A stretch of DNA of 64,000 nt. Source: Acidobacteriota bacterium. Its GTDB lineage: Bacteria; Acidobacteriota; Blastocatellia; Pyrinomonadales; Pyrinomonadaceae. Location of the stretch: positions 248,001 to 312,000 of the forward strand of contig CP065003.1 of the NCBI GenBank assembly GCA_016700175.1, in the 5' to 3' direction. Shown here piece after piece: positions 8,749 through 16,204 of the stretch. Each line of letters starts with the position of its first letter. Position 1 is the stretch's first letter. A program made the position numbers and the translations under genes. A model generated the notes under the pieces. The model was not told where the DNA came from. It made no database searches and saw only the letters and a program-made list of their open reading frames with translations.

Positions 8749-9318
8749 TCACTCTTCCGGAAGAGTGTAAATTCCGACGCCCTCGACGCCGTCGAACTCC
8801 TCCAGCATCACCTTGATGATCTCACTCTTCTTCGTAGGCACGACGCGCCCTACGAAATCGGCGTGGATCGGGAGTTCGCGGTGCTCGCGGCCCCGGTCGA
8901 TAAGGACGGCGAGCTGGACCCGTTTCGGCCGCCCGAAATCCATCAGCTGGTCGAGCGCGGCGCGGATCGTACGGCCCGTGTACAGAACGTCATCGACGAG
9001 GATGATCGTCTTGTTGTCGATATCGATGTCGAGCTCGGTCCGGTTTACGACGGGATTCGCGCCTACAGTGGACAGATCGTCGCGGTAGAGCGTGATGTCG
9101 ATGATCCCGAAATCGGGGCGCGTGCCTTCGATCTCCTCGATCTTGTCGACAAGCGTTCTGGCGAGCGGCACTCCCCGCCGCCTTATGCCGACAAGGTAAA
9201 GGTCCTCGCCGCCGTGATTTTCTTCGACGATCTCAGAAGCGAGCCGGGAGAGCGCCCTTGAAATGCGGGAGCTGTTCATTATCGTGGCCTTTTCGACCAG
9301 CTTTACCTCATCGACCAT
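8749..9318 (-). CDS. pyrR: Bifunctional pyr operon regulator/uracil phosphoribosyltransferase
   Basis: The protein (189 aa) is a PRTase-fold RNA-binding attenuation regulator that also has uracil phosphoribosyltransferase activity in many bacteria. The PRPP loop IILVDDVLYTGRTIRAA and the early LVGIRRRG segment are diagnostic. The ATG at 9318 (MVDEVKLVEKATIM) was chosen because the family starts close to this point; an upstream extension to 9378 is unlike any PyrR. pyrB and pyrC lie downstream, so this is probably an autoregulated pyr operon. No PyrR-binding loop was recognised by eye. Confidence 0.93.
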   Translation of the reverse strand: MVDEVKLVEKATIMNSSRISRALSRLASEIVEENHGGEDLYLVGIRRRGVPLARTLVDKIEEIEGTRPDFGIIDITLYRDDLSTVGANPVVNRTELDIDIDNKTIILVDDVLYTGRTIRAALDQLMDFGRPKRVQLAVLIDRGREHRELPIHADFVGRVVPTKKSEIIKVMLEEFDGVEGVGIYTLPEE

Positions 9319-9326
9319 TGTGGCAA

Positions 9327-9354
9327 ATCCTAGCAAACAAGCGACAATTCGCAA
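9327..9354 (-). promoter_or_regulatory. Candidate pyrR promoter
   Basis: On the minus strand a TTGCGA (-35) is followed after 16 bp by TAGGAT (-10, 9332-9327). The expected start of transcription would fall within a few bases of the pyrR ATG at 9318, so the mRNA would be almost leaderless. The -10 is imperfect and this is a visual call only. Confidence 0.4.
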
Positions 9355-9420
9355 AGCGGGCCCGGCCGAATGACACACGCCCCGCTAACCGCTAAGATTT
9401 GAAGACCTCAAACGTTCGAA

Positions 9421-10509
9421 ATGTCACTCTACGAATCATTTCTGAAGCCCTTGTTATTTCGAGTTCCCGCCGAGACGGCGCACGAAATAGGAGCGGCGTT
9501 CCTGCGGGCCGGCTTCGCGATTCCTCCCGTGCGGTCGGCAGTCGCGAGTCGATGTGCGAGGGATTCGCCGGGCCCGGTCGAGAGGTTCGGACTTACATTT
9601 CCGAATCCTCTGGGAGTGGCTGCCGGTTTCGACAAGAACGGAAAGCTGGTCCGCGAGCTCGCCGCGCTGGGATTCGGTTTCGTGGAGGTCGGAACGGTCA
9701 CGCTGCGGCCGCAGGAAGGAAATCCAAGGCCGAGGCTCTTCCGCCTTCCGAAGGACCTTGCGTTGATCAACAGGCTTGGATTCAACAACGAAGGGGCGGA
9801 GGCTGTCGCCGAGCGATTGTCGAGAATGGACAGGGAATGCGTCGTCGGCGTGAACATCGGCCGGAACAAAGACGTCGAGAACCGCGATGCGGTCGAGAAC
9901 TACCTTGCGACGTTCCGGATCGTGCACTCAGTTGCGGACTACATCGCGGTGAATGTCTCGTCGCCGAACACGCCCGGGCTTCGCGAGCTTCAGGAAAGAT
10001 CGGCGCTCGACGAGCTTCTGTCCGCGCTTTCGGAATGCAATGCCGGATTTGAGACCCGGCGGCCGATTCTTCTGAAGATCGCTCCCGATCTGGACGACCG
10101 CCAGATTGCTACGGTCGTTGATGCCGCGAAGCGCAACGGCATCGAGGGGATCATCGCGACGAACACGACCATATCGAGAGACGGGCTCTCAACGTCGCCG
10201 GAAGAGATCGAGCGGATCGGGGACGGTGGCTTGAGCGGCAGGCCGGTCTGCGATCGCTCGACCGAAGTGATCGGCAAGATACGAAAGGCCTCGGGCGGGG
10301 AAATTCCCGTCATCGGTGTCGGCGGTATCTTTACGGCCGAGGATGCTTTCGCGAAGATCTCGGCCGGAGCCTGCCTTGTCCAGGCGTACACGGGATTTGT
10401 GTACCGTGGGCCGGGATTCGCACGCGAGATCAACCGGGGACTACAGAGAATACTGAATGCGAAGGGGCTTGAGTCGATCGACGAAGCGGTCGGGATCGGA
10501 ATGTTGTGA
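9421..10509 (+). CDS. pyrD: Dihydroorotate dehydrogenase (quinone), class 2
   Basis: The enzyme (362 aa) oxidises dihydroorotate to orotate and passes electrons to quinone. The N-terminal extension (MSLYESFLKPLLFRVPAE) is the membrane-associating helix of class 2 enzymes. The core shows NPLGVAAGFDKNG, INRLGFNNEG, VNVSSPNTPGLR with the catalytic Ser, and IIATNTTISR. It diverges from pyrR across about 100 bp, so pyrimidine genes lie on both sides of one regulatory gap. Confidence 0.95.
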   Translation: MSLYESFLKPLLFRVPAETAHEIGAAFLRAGFAIPPVRSAVASRCARDSPGPVERFGLTFPNPLGVAAGFDKNGKLVRELAALGFGFVEVGTVTLRPQEGNPRPRLFRLPKDLALINRLGFNNEGAEAVAERLSRMDRECVVGVNIGRNKDVENRDAVENYLATFRIVHSVADYIAVNVSSPNTPGLRELQERSALDELLSALSECNAGFETRRPILLKIAPDLDDRQIATVVDAAKRNGIEGIIATNTTISRDGLSTSPEEIERIGDGGLSGRPVCDRSTEVIGKIRKASGGEIPVIGVGGIFTAEDAFAKISAGACLVQAYTGFVYRGPGFAREINRGLQRILNAKGLESIDEAVGIGML

Positions 10510-10523
10510 AACCTGGGTAAGAA

Positions 10524-10550
10524 ACAGGATTCACAAGATCTGCAGGATGG
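10524..10550 (+). repeat. 9-bp repeat tract (ACAGGAT family)
   Basis: Three 9-bp units (ACAGGATTC, ACAAGATCT, GCAGGATGG) lie 14 bp after the pyrD stop. Related units are found at 17323-17349, 19002-19028, 19181-19198 and 20387-20413. Confidence 0.5.
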
Positions 10551-10667
10551 GCCTCGCCGGTGATCAACGGAGTCGAATCCAAGTCAATGTGCGCATTGAA
10601 AAGAAGGCATCCTTTCGATCCTGTACATCTTGTTCGTTTTCATCCGATCCGAGGATTGCGTGCTCGT

Positions 10668-10695
10668 TTGACAGCCTATTGCCACGGGCTATAAT
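10668..10695 (+). promoter_or_regulatory. Strong sigma-70 promoter for the yceD-rpmF-fab operon
   Basis: TTGACA (10668-10673) and TATAAT (10690-10695) are both perfect consensus boxes, separated by 16 bp and about 50 bp upstream of the yceD start codon. It is the best promoter seen in the window and fits high expression of ribosomal protein L32 and fatty acid synthesis genes. Confidence 0.85.
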
Positions 10696-10745
10696 TAAAC
10701 CTTTTGCTCGACCGCTGTTTGAAACTGATTTAACGGTTAAGCATT

Positions 10746-11258
10746 ATGAAGATCGATCTAAACAGGTCCGACGGCTCAAGAACCACTTTTGATGTAAGCG
10801 TAGAGCCCTCGGACATCGAACTCGAGACTGATCTCGCGAGGGTAAAGGACGACATTTCGGCCAAAGGGGCCGTCTCCAGCGAGGACCATTACACGGTTAT
10901 CGAAGCGGAGATCGTCGCACCGCTCGAGATCGATTGCAGCCGTTGCCTGGAACGAATTCCTTCCGTTCATGAATTCGTTTTCAAGTCTGCTTTCGCTTCT
11001 GCGGAGCAGTTGAACGAAGAGGTCGAGGTTGAGCTCGATCTTCAGGACCTGGAACTTTCGTTCGCTGAGGATGACGAGATCGATCTGAGGGATGTTATCC
11101 GCGAACAGATCGTTCTGAACCTTCCGGCGCGACCGTTGTGCCGGGAGGACTGCAAAGGGCTTTGCGAGGTCTGCGGGGGCAATCTGAACAAGGTAAGCTG
11201 CGATTGCAAACAGGAAGAGACCGACCCCAGGTGGGCGGCACTGAAGAATTTAAAATAA
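10746..11258 (+). CDS. yceD: YceD/DUF177 family protein (23S rRNA accumulation protein-like)
   Basis: The protein (170 aa) has the YceD signature, with an early Cys pair in IDCSRCLERI and a C-terminal cysteine cluster (CREDCKGLCEVCGGN) that probably binds zinc. In many bacteria this gene sits directly before rpmF, as here with 73 bp between, and affects 23S rRNA levels. The ATG at 10746 lies downstream of a consensus promoter. Family assignment rests on pattern and gene order. Confidence 0.85.
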   Translation: MKIDLNRSDGSRTTFDVSVEPSDIELETDLARVKDDISAKGAVSSEDHYTVIEAEIVAPLEIDCSRCLERIPSVHEFVFKSAFASAEQLNEEVEVELDLQDLELSFAEDDEIDLRDVIREQIVLNLPARPLCREDCKGLCEVCGGNLNKVSCDCKQEETDPRWAALKNLK

Positions 11259-11331
11259 GGATACAGGACAGGGACGCCGATGCCCGGCAGTGCCGGGATA
11301 AGGCGCCCGAAGCGTATTTAACGGAGTTATT

Positions 11332-11517
11332 ATGGCTAATCCTAAAAGAAAACAGTCGAAATCGAGGACGCGTAAGCGCCGTGCGCATGATGCGCTGAAG
11401 CCGCCGCAGTTCTACCTTGACAAGGATTCGGGCGAACCTTTGCAGCCGCACAGGATAGATCCGAAGACCGGAATGTACAAGGGACGAAAGATACTGGACG
11501 TTGAAGAAGAAGCCTGA
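11332..11517 (+). CDS. rpmF: 50S ribosomal protein L32 (cysteine-free type)
   Basis: The protein (61 aa) begins with the canonical MANPKRKQSKSRTRKRRAH. The C-terminal half, which in many bacteria carries four zinc-ribbon Cys, has none here: the frame reads FYLDKDSGEPLQPHRIDP and ends TGMYKGRKIL. It is therefore the C-minus version that does not need zinc. A good Shine-Dalgarno (CGGAG) lies 6-10 nt before the ATG. A small CCCGGCA/GCCGGG hairpin (11284-11297) lies in the leader. Confidence 0.95.
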   Translation: MANPKRKQSKSRTRKRRAHDALKPPQFYLDKDSGEPLQPHRIDPKTGMYKGRKILDVEEEA

Positions 11518-11534
11518 GTCCGGACCTTCATTTC

Positions 11535-12512
11535 ATGAACGCGGGAATTCTAAGCACGGGCTGCGATTATCCGAAGGGTGTGCTCACGAACGCCGATCTC
11601 GAACAGATGGTCGAGACCTCGGATGAATGGATCACGACCCGAACGGGCATCAGGGAACGCCGCAAGGCTGCGCCCGACGAGTACACGTCGCAGTTTGCCG
11701 TGCGCGCCGGCCGTCAGGCGATCGAGCGCGCGGGGCTGAAACCCGCAGACATCGACATCATCATCTGCGCGACGACCACTCCGGACCAGATCCTTCCTTC
11801 GACGGGCTGTCTGATCCAGAGGGATCTCGGATGCGTGAACGCCGCCGGAATGGACGTTTTCGCCGCCTGTTCCGGATTTATTTATGGGATCACGATGGTC
11901 GAATCGATGATCCGCACAGGCCAGATCCGATACGGGCTTGTGATCGGCGCCGAAGTCCTCACGAAATACGTCGATTACACTGACCGCACGACCTGCGTCA
12001 TCTTCGGCGACGGCGCGGGAGCCGCTGTCCTGGGCCCCGTTGAGGATGGTAAGGGCATTCTCGCCACAAAGATACAGTCCGACGGAAACTACGAAGAGCA
12101 GCTCTACGCTCGCGGCGGCGGCACGAAGCTCGGCACCACCCACGAAACCATCGACCATAAAGAACACTACTTCAAGATGCGCGGCAACGAGATCTTTAAG
12201 GTAGCGGTGCGCAATATGTCGGGCATTTCCAAAGAGATGCTCGAGAAAGCGGGGCTGAAGGTCGAGGACGTCGATCTGGTGATTCCGCATCAGGCAAACC
12301 AGAGGATCACGGATGCGGTGGCCAAGAAACTTGGTGTCGATCCGGAAAAGGTCTACTCCAACATCGACCGGATGGGAAACACCTCCTCTGCCTCCATACC
12401 GATCGCGCTCGACGAGGTGATGCAGTCCGGACGGGTCAAGGAAGGCGACGTCGTGCTGCTCACGGCGTTCGGCGGGGGAATAACCTGGGGAGCTACGGTT
12501 ATCAGGTTCTAG
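11535..12512 (+). CDS. fabH: Beta-ketoacyl-ACP synthase III
   Basis: The protein (325 aa) starts fatty acid chains by condensing acetyl-CoA or a branched acyl-CoA with malonyl-ACP. The Cys-His-Asn triad is visible in AACSGF (near residue 112), IPHQANQRI and GNTSSAS. It lies 17 bp after rpmF. In many bacteria plsX sits between these two genes; it is absent here. Whether the enzyme prefers straight or branched primers cannot be read by eye. Confidence 0.95.
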   Translation: MNAGILSTGCDYPKGVLTNADLEQMVETSDEWITTRTGIRERRKAAPDEYTSQFAVRAGRQAIERAGLKPADIDIIICATTTPDQILPSTGCLIQRDLGCVNAAGMDVFAACSGFIYGITMVESMIRTGQIRYGLVIGAEVLTKYVDYTDRTTCVIFGDGAGAAVLGPVEDGKGILATKIQSDGNYEEQLYARGGGTKLGTTHETIDHKEHYFKMRGNEIFKVAVRNMSGISKEMLEKAGLKVEDVDLVIPHQANQRITDAVAKKLGVDPEKVYSNIDRMGNTSSASIPIALDEVMQSGRVKEGDVVLLTAFGGGITWGATVIRF

Positions 12513-12530
12513 CCTTTTTGACGGTGACCG

Positions 12531-13463
12531 ATGGGTAAAACCGCATACATCTTCCCGGGACAGGGCTCGCAGGCGGTCGGGATGGGCAAGGATCTGGCAG
12601 ATTCTTCTCCAGCGGCGCGCGCCGCCTTCGAGGAAGCGGACGAGGCGCTGGGCTTTGCTCTCTCGGAAACGTGTTTCGGCGGAACTGAAGAAGAGCTTGC
12701 TCTCACCGCGAACACCCAGCCGGCCATACTGACGACTTCTGTTGCGGCGTTCCGGGCGATGAGAGAAGAGGGTTATCCGGATCCGGATTACGTTGCGGGG
12801 CACAGCCTCGGCGAATACTCGGCGCTGGTTGCGGCGGGATCGATCACCCTTACGGATGCCGTCAAAACCGTCCGCAAGCGCGGCACCTATATGCAGGAAG
12901 CGGTTCCGGTCGGGGTCGGCGCGATGGCGGCGATCATCGGGTTGGGTCTTGGAGAGGTTGAGGCGGGATGCGAGGAAGCTTCGCAGGGTCAGGTATGCTC
13001 GCCCGCGAACATCAATTCTCCGAAGCAGATCGTTATCGCCGGCGATTCCGATGCGGTCGACCGCGCGTGTGAAATATTGAAGGAAAAAGGCGCGAAGCGG
13101 GCGATCCGGCTGAATGTTTCCGCGCCCTTTCATTGCTCGCTGATGATGCCCGCCCAGGAGCGGCTGGCGAAGGATTTGAATTCGTTAGACTTTGCCGATC
13201 TCGAGTTCCCGATCGTCGAGAACGTCACTGCAGAGCTGAACTCGACTGGCGATAGGGTTGCAGAAGCGCTGACCCGGCAGGTTTCGTCGCCGGTCAGGTG
13301 GCTGCAGTCGGTCGAGAAGCTTATCGGCCTCGGCGTCGACACGTTCGTAGAGGCCGGACCGGGTAGAGTTCTTTGCGGTCTGGTCAGGCAGACCGACCGC
13401 GAGGTGGAGTGCTCGAACGTTGAAGATTCAGATAGTTTGGTTAATACTCTTAAAACTTTGTAA
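12531..13463 (+). CDS. fabD: Malonyl-CoA:ACP transacylase
   Basis: The protein (310 aa) loads malonyl groups onto acyl carrier protein. It shows the GQGSQ motif near the N-terminus, the nucleophile in GHSLGEYSAL (Ser near residue 91), and the His-bearing SAPFHCSLM near residue 200. It is spaced 18 bp from fabH and acpP. Confidence 0.95.
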   Translation: MGKTAYIFPGQGSQAVGMGKDLADSSPAARAAFEEADEALGFALSETCFGGTEEELALTANTQPAILTTSVAAFRAMREEGYPDPDYVAGHSLGEYSALVAAGSITLTDAVKTVRKRGTYMQEAVPVGVGAMAAIIGLGLGEVEAGCEEASQGQVCSPANINSPKQIVIAGDSDAVDRACEILKEKGAKRAIRLNVSAPFHCSLMMPAQERLAKDLNSLDFADLEFPIVENVTAELNSTGDRVAEALTRQVSSPVRWLQSVEKLIGLGVDTFVEAGPGRVLCGLVRQTDREVECSNVEDSDSLVNTLKTL

Positions 13464-13480
13464 GGAAAGCAGGAGAAGAT

Positions 13481-13720
13481 ATGTCAGAAATCCAGGATAA
13501 GATCAAACAGATCATTGTTGATGAATTGGGTGTGGACGACGCCGAGGTGACCGAGAATGCGCGGTTTATCGAGGACCTTGGCGCCGATTCGCTGGACCTT
13601 GTCGAACTCGTTATGAGGTTCGAAGAGGAGTTCGATATCGAGATTCCCGACGAGGACGCTGAGAAGATCCAGTCGGTGCGCGACGCGTACGCATACGTCG
13701 AGCAGAACCAGGAAGACTAG
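13481..13720 (+). CDS. acpP: Acyl carrier protein
   Basis: The protein (79 aa) is acidic and carries the phosphopantetheine attachment site in GADSLDLVEL (Ser near residue 38). The start is preceded by AGGAGAAGAT, the strongest ribosome binding site of this operon, fitting an abundant carrier. It usually follows fabG, but no fabG is present here. A structured terminator-like element follows before fabF. Confidence 0.96.
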   Translation: MSEIQDKIKQIIVDELGVDDAEVTENARFIEDLGADSLDLVELVMRFEEEFDIEIPDEDAEKIQSVRDAYAYVEQNQED

Positions 13721-13726
13721 ACACGG

Positions 13727-13796
13727 AATTCGTGCCTTATAGCGCTGGCCGGCGGCATTTCGCCGCCTCTCCGGGGTTTTCAGGCACGAATTTTTT
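13727..13796 (+). terminator. Branched hairpin between acpP and fabF (partial terminator)
   Basis: AATTCGTGCC (13727-13736) pairs with GGCACGAATT (13783-13792), and a run of T ends at 13796. Inside the arms a second perfect hairpin GGCGGC-ATTTC-GCCGCC (13751-13767) forms. Lying inside an operon, it could reduce transcription after acpP so that the carrier is made in excess, or stabilise the 3' end of the acpP message. Confidence 0.7.
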
Positions 13797-13833
13797 GCGT
13801 TTGTTCAGACGGTTTTCCTGAGGTGAATTCATT

Positions 13834-15075
13834 ATGAGACGTCGAGTAGTAGTAACCGGGCTCGGATTGGTCACACCCTGCGGAAATGACGTTCCCACGA
13901 CGTGGGACGCGCTTATGCGGGGCGACAACGGCGCCGATTACATAAAGAAGTTCGACGCCGAGGATTTTCCCGTGCGGTTCGCGTGCGAGGTAAAGGACTT
14001 TGACGCCGAGGACTTTCTTGAAAGGAAAGAAGCGAGGCGGATGGGCGCCTTCACGCATTTCGCTATCGCGGCATCGGACGAGGCTATCAAGGACAGCGGA
14101 CTCGTCATAGACGATTCGAACGCGGAGATGGTCGGGACGTACATCAGCTCCGGGATAGGCGATTTCTGGGCGATCGAGCGCGAGCACGAGAAGCTTCTCA
14201 AATCGGGTCCCGGCCGCGTTTCCCCGTTCTTTATCGTTTCGGCGATCGTCAATCTGGCGGCGGGAAACGTGTCGATAAGGCACGGCGCGAAGGGGCCGAA
14301 CTCGGCCACCGCTACCGCCTGTTCCGCCGGCGCACACGCTATCGGAGACAGTTTCCGGATAATAGAACGCGGCGATGCCGATGCGATGATCTGCGGCGGA
14401 GCGGAATCGGCGATCACGCCGATGTCGGTTGCGGGATTCGCGTCTATGCGGGCGCTTTCCACGCGGAACGACGAGCCGAAAAAGGCCTCGAGGCCCTTCG
14501 ACGCGGAGCGTGACGGATTCGTTATCGGCGAGGGAGCCGGGATCCTTATACTCGAAGAGCTTGAACACGCTAAGGCCCGCGGGGCGAAGATCTACGCTGA
14601 GATCGTCGGATACGGAATGACCAGCGACGCGTTCCACGTGACCATGCCCGACGAGACCGGATCGGGGGCGATCCGCGTCATGAAGAAAGCGATGAACGAC
14701 GCCGGGGTTTCGCCGGAGCAGATCGGCTACATAAACGCTCACGGGACGTCTACACCGTACAACGACAAGTTCGAGACGCTGGCTATCAAGAATGCGTTCG
14801 GAGATCACGCCTACGAACTGGCGGTCAGCTCCACAAAGTCGATGACCGGGCACGCGCTCGGCGCGGCAGGAGGGATCGAGGCGGTGTTCAGCGTTAAAGT
14901 GATCGAGAAGAACATGCTTCCGCCGACGATCAACCTGGAGAATCCGGATCCGGATTGCGATCTCGATTACGTGCCCAACGAGGCTCGCGAGGCCGATGTC
15001 GATTACGTCCTGTCCAACAGTTTCGGCTTCGGCGGCACAAATGCGTGCCTGATCTTTAAGCGGTTCGAGGAATAG
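13834..15075 (+). CDS. fabF: Beta-ketoacyl-ACP synthase II
   Basis: The enzyme (413 aa) performs the elongation condensations of fatty acid synthesis. The catalytic Cys is in ATACSAGAHA, and the two His are in NAHGTSTPYND and STKSMTGHALGAAG. The ATG at 13834 follows GAGGTG with 8-nt spacing. It is the last of the fab genes; a weak GC hairpin (GGGCGGCA/TGCCGCC, 15075-15091) follows without a T tract. Confidence 0.96.
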   Translation: MRRRVVVTGLGLVTPCGNDVPTTWDALMRGDNGADYIKKFDAEDFPVRFACEVKDFDAEDFLERKEARRMGAFTHFAIAASDEAIKDSGLVIDDSNAEMVGTYISSGIGDFWAIEREHEKLLKSGPGRVSPFFIVSAIVNLAAGNVSIRHGAKGPNSATATACSAGAHAIGDSFRIIERGDADAMICGGAESAITPMSVAGFASMRALSTRNDEPKKASRPFDAERDGFVIGEGAGILILEELEHAKARGAKIYAEIVGYGMTSDAFHVTMPDETGSGAIRVMKKAMNDAGVSPEQIGYINAHGTSTPYNDKFETLAIKNAFGDHAYELAVSSTKSMTGHALGAAGGIEAVFSVKVIEKNMLPPTINLENPDPDCDLDYVPNEAREADVDYVLSNSFGFGGTNACLIFKRFEE

Positions 15076-15099
15076 GGCGGCACTTGCCGCCTTCTCTGA

Positions 15100-15127
15100 T
15101 TGCGTATAACGGTCGGGAAAGTATAAT
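15100..15127 (+). promoter_or_regulatory. etfB promoter
   Basis: TTGCGT (15100-15105) and TATAAT (15122-15127) are separated by 16 bp. The predicted transcription start near 15134 leaves a leader of about 30 nt before the etfB ATG at 15167. It gives etfBA expression independent of the fab genes upstream. Confidence 0.75.
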
Positions 15128-15146
15128 GAATGAATAGCCATTCATT
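15127..15146. promoter_or_regulatory. FadR-like (TetR-family) operator over the etfB promoter
   Basis: The sequence TGAATGAATAGCCATTCA (15127-15144) overlaps the last base of the -10 box and the expected transcription start. It matches the Bacillus FadR (TetR-family) consensus TGAATGAMTANTCATTCA, as I recall it, at 17 of 18 positions. A perfect inverted repeat AATGAAT-AGCC-ATTCATT (15129-15146) sits within it. Bacillus FadR represses fatty acid degradation genes including etfBA, the genes found here. The regulator itself is not in the window. Confidence 0.6.
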
Positions 15147-15166
15147 TGAACGTAACTCACTAAATC

Positions 15167-15943
15167 ATGAAGATCATTGTGTTGATGAAGCAGGTGGCGA
15201 ACAAGGACGCCGTCCTGCGAATAAACGGCGACGAGACTTGGATCGACGAATCGGGCGTCTCGATGCAGACGAACGAGTCCGACGGATACGCGCTTGAGGA
15301 AGCTCTCCGCATGAAGGAAGCCATCGGCGACGGGGAAGTGATCGTTTGCACGCTCGGCAAAGCGTCGGCGAAGACCGTCATCAAGGACGCGCTGGCCCGC
15401 GGTGCGGACCGCGCGATCCATATCGTTGCGGAGAACGACAACGAATTGTCCCCGTTTCAGGTAGCTTCGGCGATTGCGGCGGCCGTGAAGGACGAGGAGG
15501 CCGATCTTATGTTCGCGGGCCTTCAGTCGGACGACGCAAGCTACGGCCAGACGGGAGTAGTGCTTGCGGAAATGCTCGGAATACCGCACGCGACGATCGT
15601 GATCGAGATCGACCGCGAGAGCGCTGGAGAGAACCTGCGCGTCAAGCGCGAGCTCGAGAGCGGCTGGTACCAGTGGTTCGAGTACGACCTTCCCGCTCTG
15701 TTTACGATCCAGTCGGGCATCTCGCAGATACGTTACGCTTCGCTGAAGGGAATCATGGCGGCGAAGAAGAAGGAGATTCGCGAGGTCATTCCGGAGATCG
15801 AGGCGTTCGCGGCGGGCCAGAAGATAAAAAGAGTGTACCTGCCTCTGAAAACGAAACAGACCCAGATGCTTGGCAACGGCGACGCGAAGGCAGGCGCGGT
15901 CGAGCTCGTCCAGAAGCTGAAGGACGAGGTCCGGGTGCTTTAA
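15167..15943 (+). CDS. etfB: Electron transfer flavoprotein beta subunit
   Basis: The protein (258 aa) is the AMP-binding subunit of ETF, which takes electrons from acyl-CoA dehydrogenases. The start MKIIVLMKQV and the later DGYALEEALRMKE and ALARGADRAIHI blocks are characteristic. No Shine-Dalgarno is evident. The gene is followed by a repeat-filled gap of 261 bp before etfA, whereas these genes are usually almost adjacent. Confidence 0.94.
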   Translation: MKIIVLMKQVANKDAVLRINGDETWIDESGVSMQTNESDGYALEEALRMKEAIGDGEVIVCTLGKASAKTVIKDALARGADRAIHIVAENDNELSPFQVASAIAAAVKDEEADLMFAGLQSDDASYGQTGVVLAEMLGIPHATIVIEIDRESAGENLRVKRELESGWYQWFEYDLPALFTIQSGISQIRYASLKGIMAAKKKEIREVIPEIEAFAAGQKIKRVYLPLKTKQTQMLGNGDAKAGAVELVQKLKDEVRVL

Positions 15944-16018
15944 AGTTCCAGGTTCCAGGTTCAAAGTCAGAGATGAGGGTGCGGGAGAGTTCAACGTTCA
16001 AGGTTCCGGGTTCAATGA
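15944..16018 (+). repeat. 7-bp tandem repeats after etfB
   Basis: Directly after the etfB stop come units AGTTCCA, GGTTCCA, GGTTCAA (15944-15964), and after a short break AGTTCAA, CGTTCAA, GGTTCCG, GGTTCAA (15988-16015). The period is strictly 7 bp while unit sequence drifts. The same AGTTCCA-type unit appears at 38376-38431 and, inside a gene, at 20852-20935. Confidence 0.85.
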
Positions 16019-16100
16019 AGAGGTGAGGGTATTGGTAGTCAATAGTTGTCGACGGGTCACTGCTTCGAGAAGAATTTTCAAATTGATGGTTGAAAGTTGG

Positions 16101-16202
16101 CTACTGACAATTGATCCCTGATCCCTGACACCTGAATTTACGCCCTCGCTCACGCTCGGGCTACTGACACGATTCACGATTAACGACTGACGATTCACGA
16201 GA
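16101..16202 (+). repeat. 7-bp tandem repeats abutting the etfA start
   Basis: Two heptamer runs: CTACTGA, CAATTGA, TCCCTGA, TCCCTGA, CACCTGA (16101-16135), and CTACTGA, CACGATT, CACGATT, AACGACT, GACGATT, CACGAGA (16161-16202). Between them lies a CTCGCTCACGCTCGGG stretch. The second run ends 2 bp before the etfA ATG and leaves no room for a normal ribosome binding site. Confidence 0.85.
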
Positions 16203-16204
16203 CC

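Noticed and set aside
11550..13133. 527-codon minus-strand frame opposite fabH and fabD
   Set aside because: It lies wholly opposite two genes with catalytic motifs and is typical of antisense frames in GC-rich codons.
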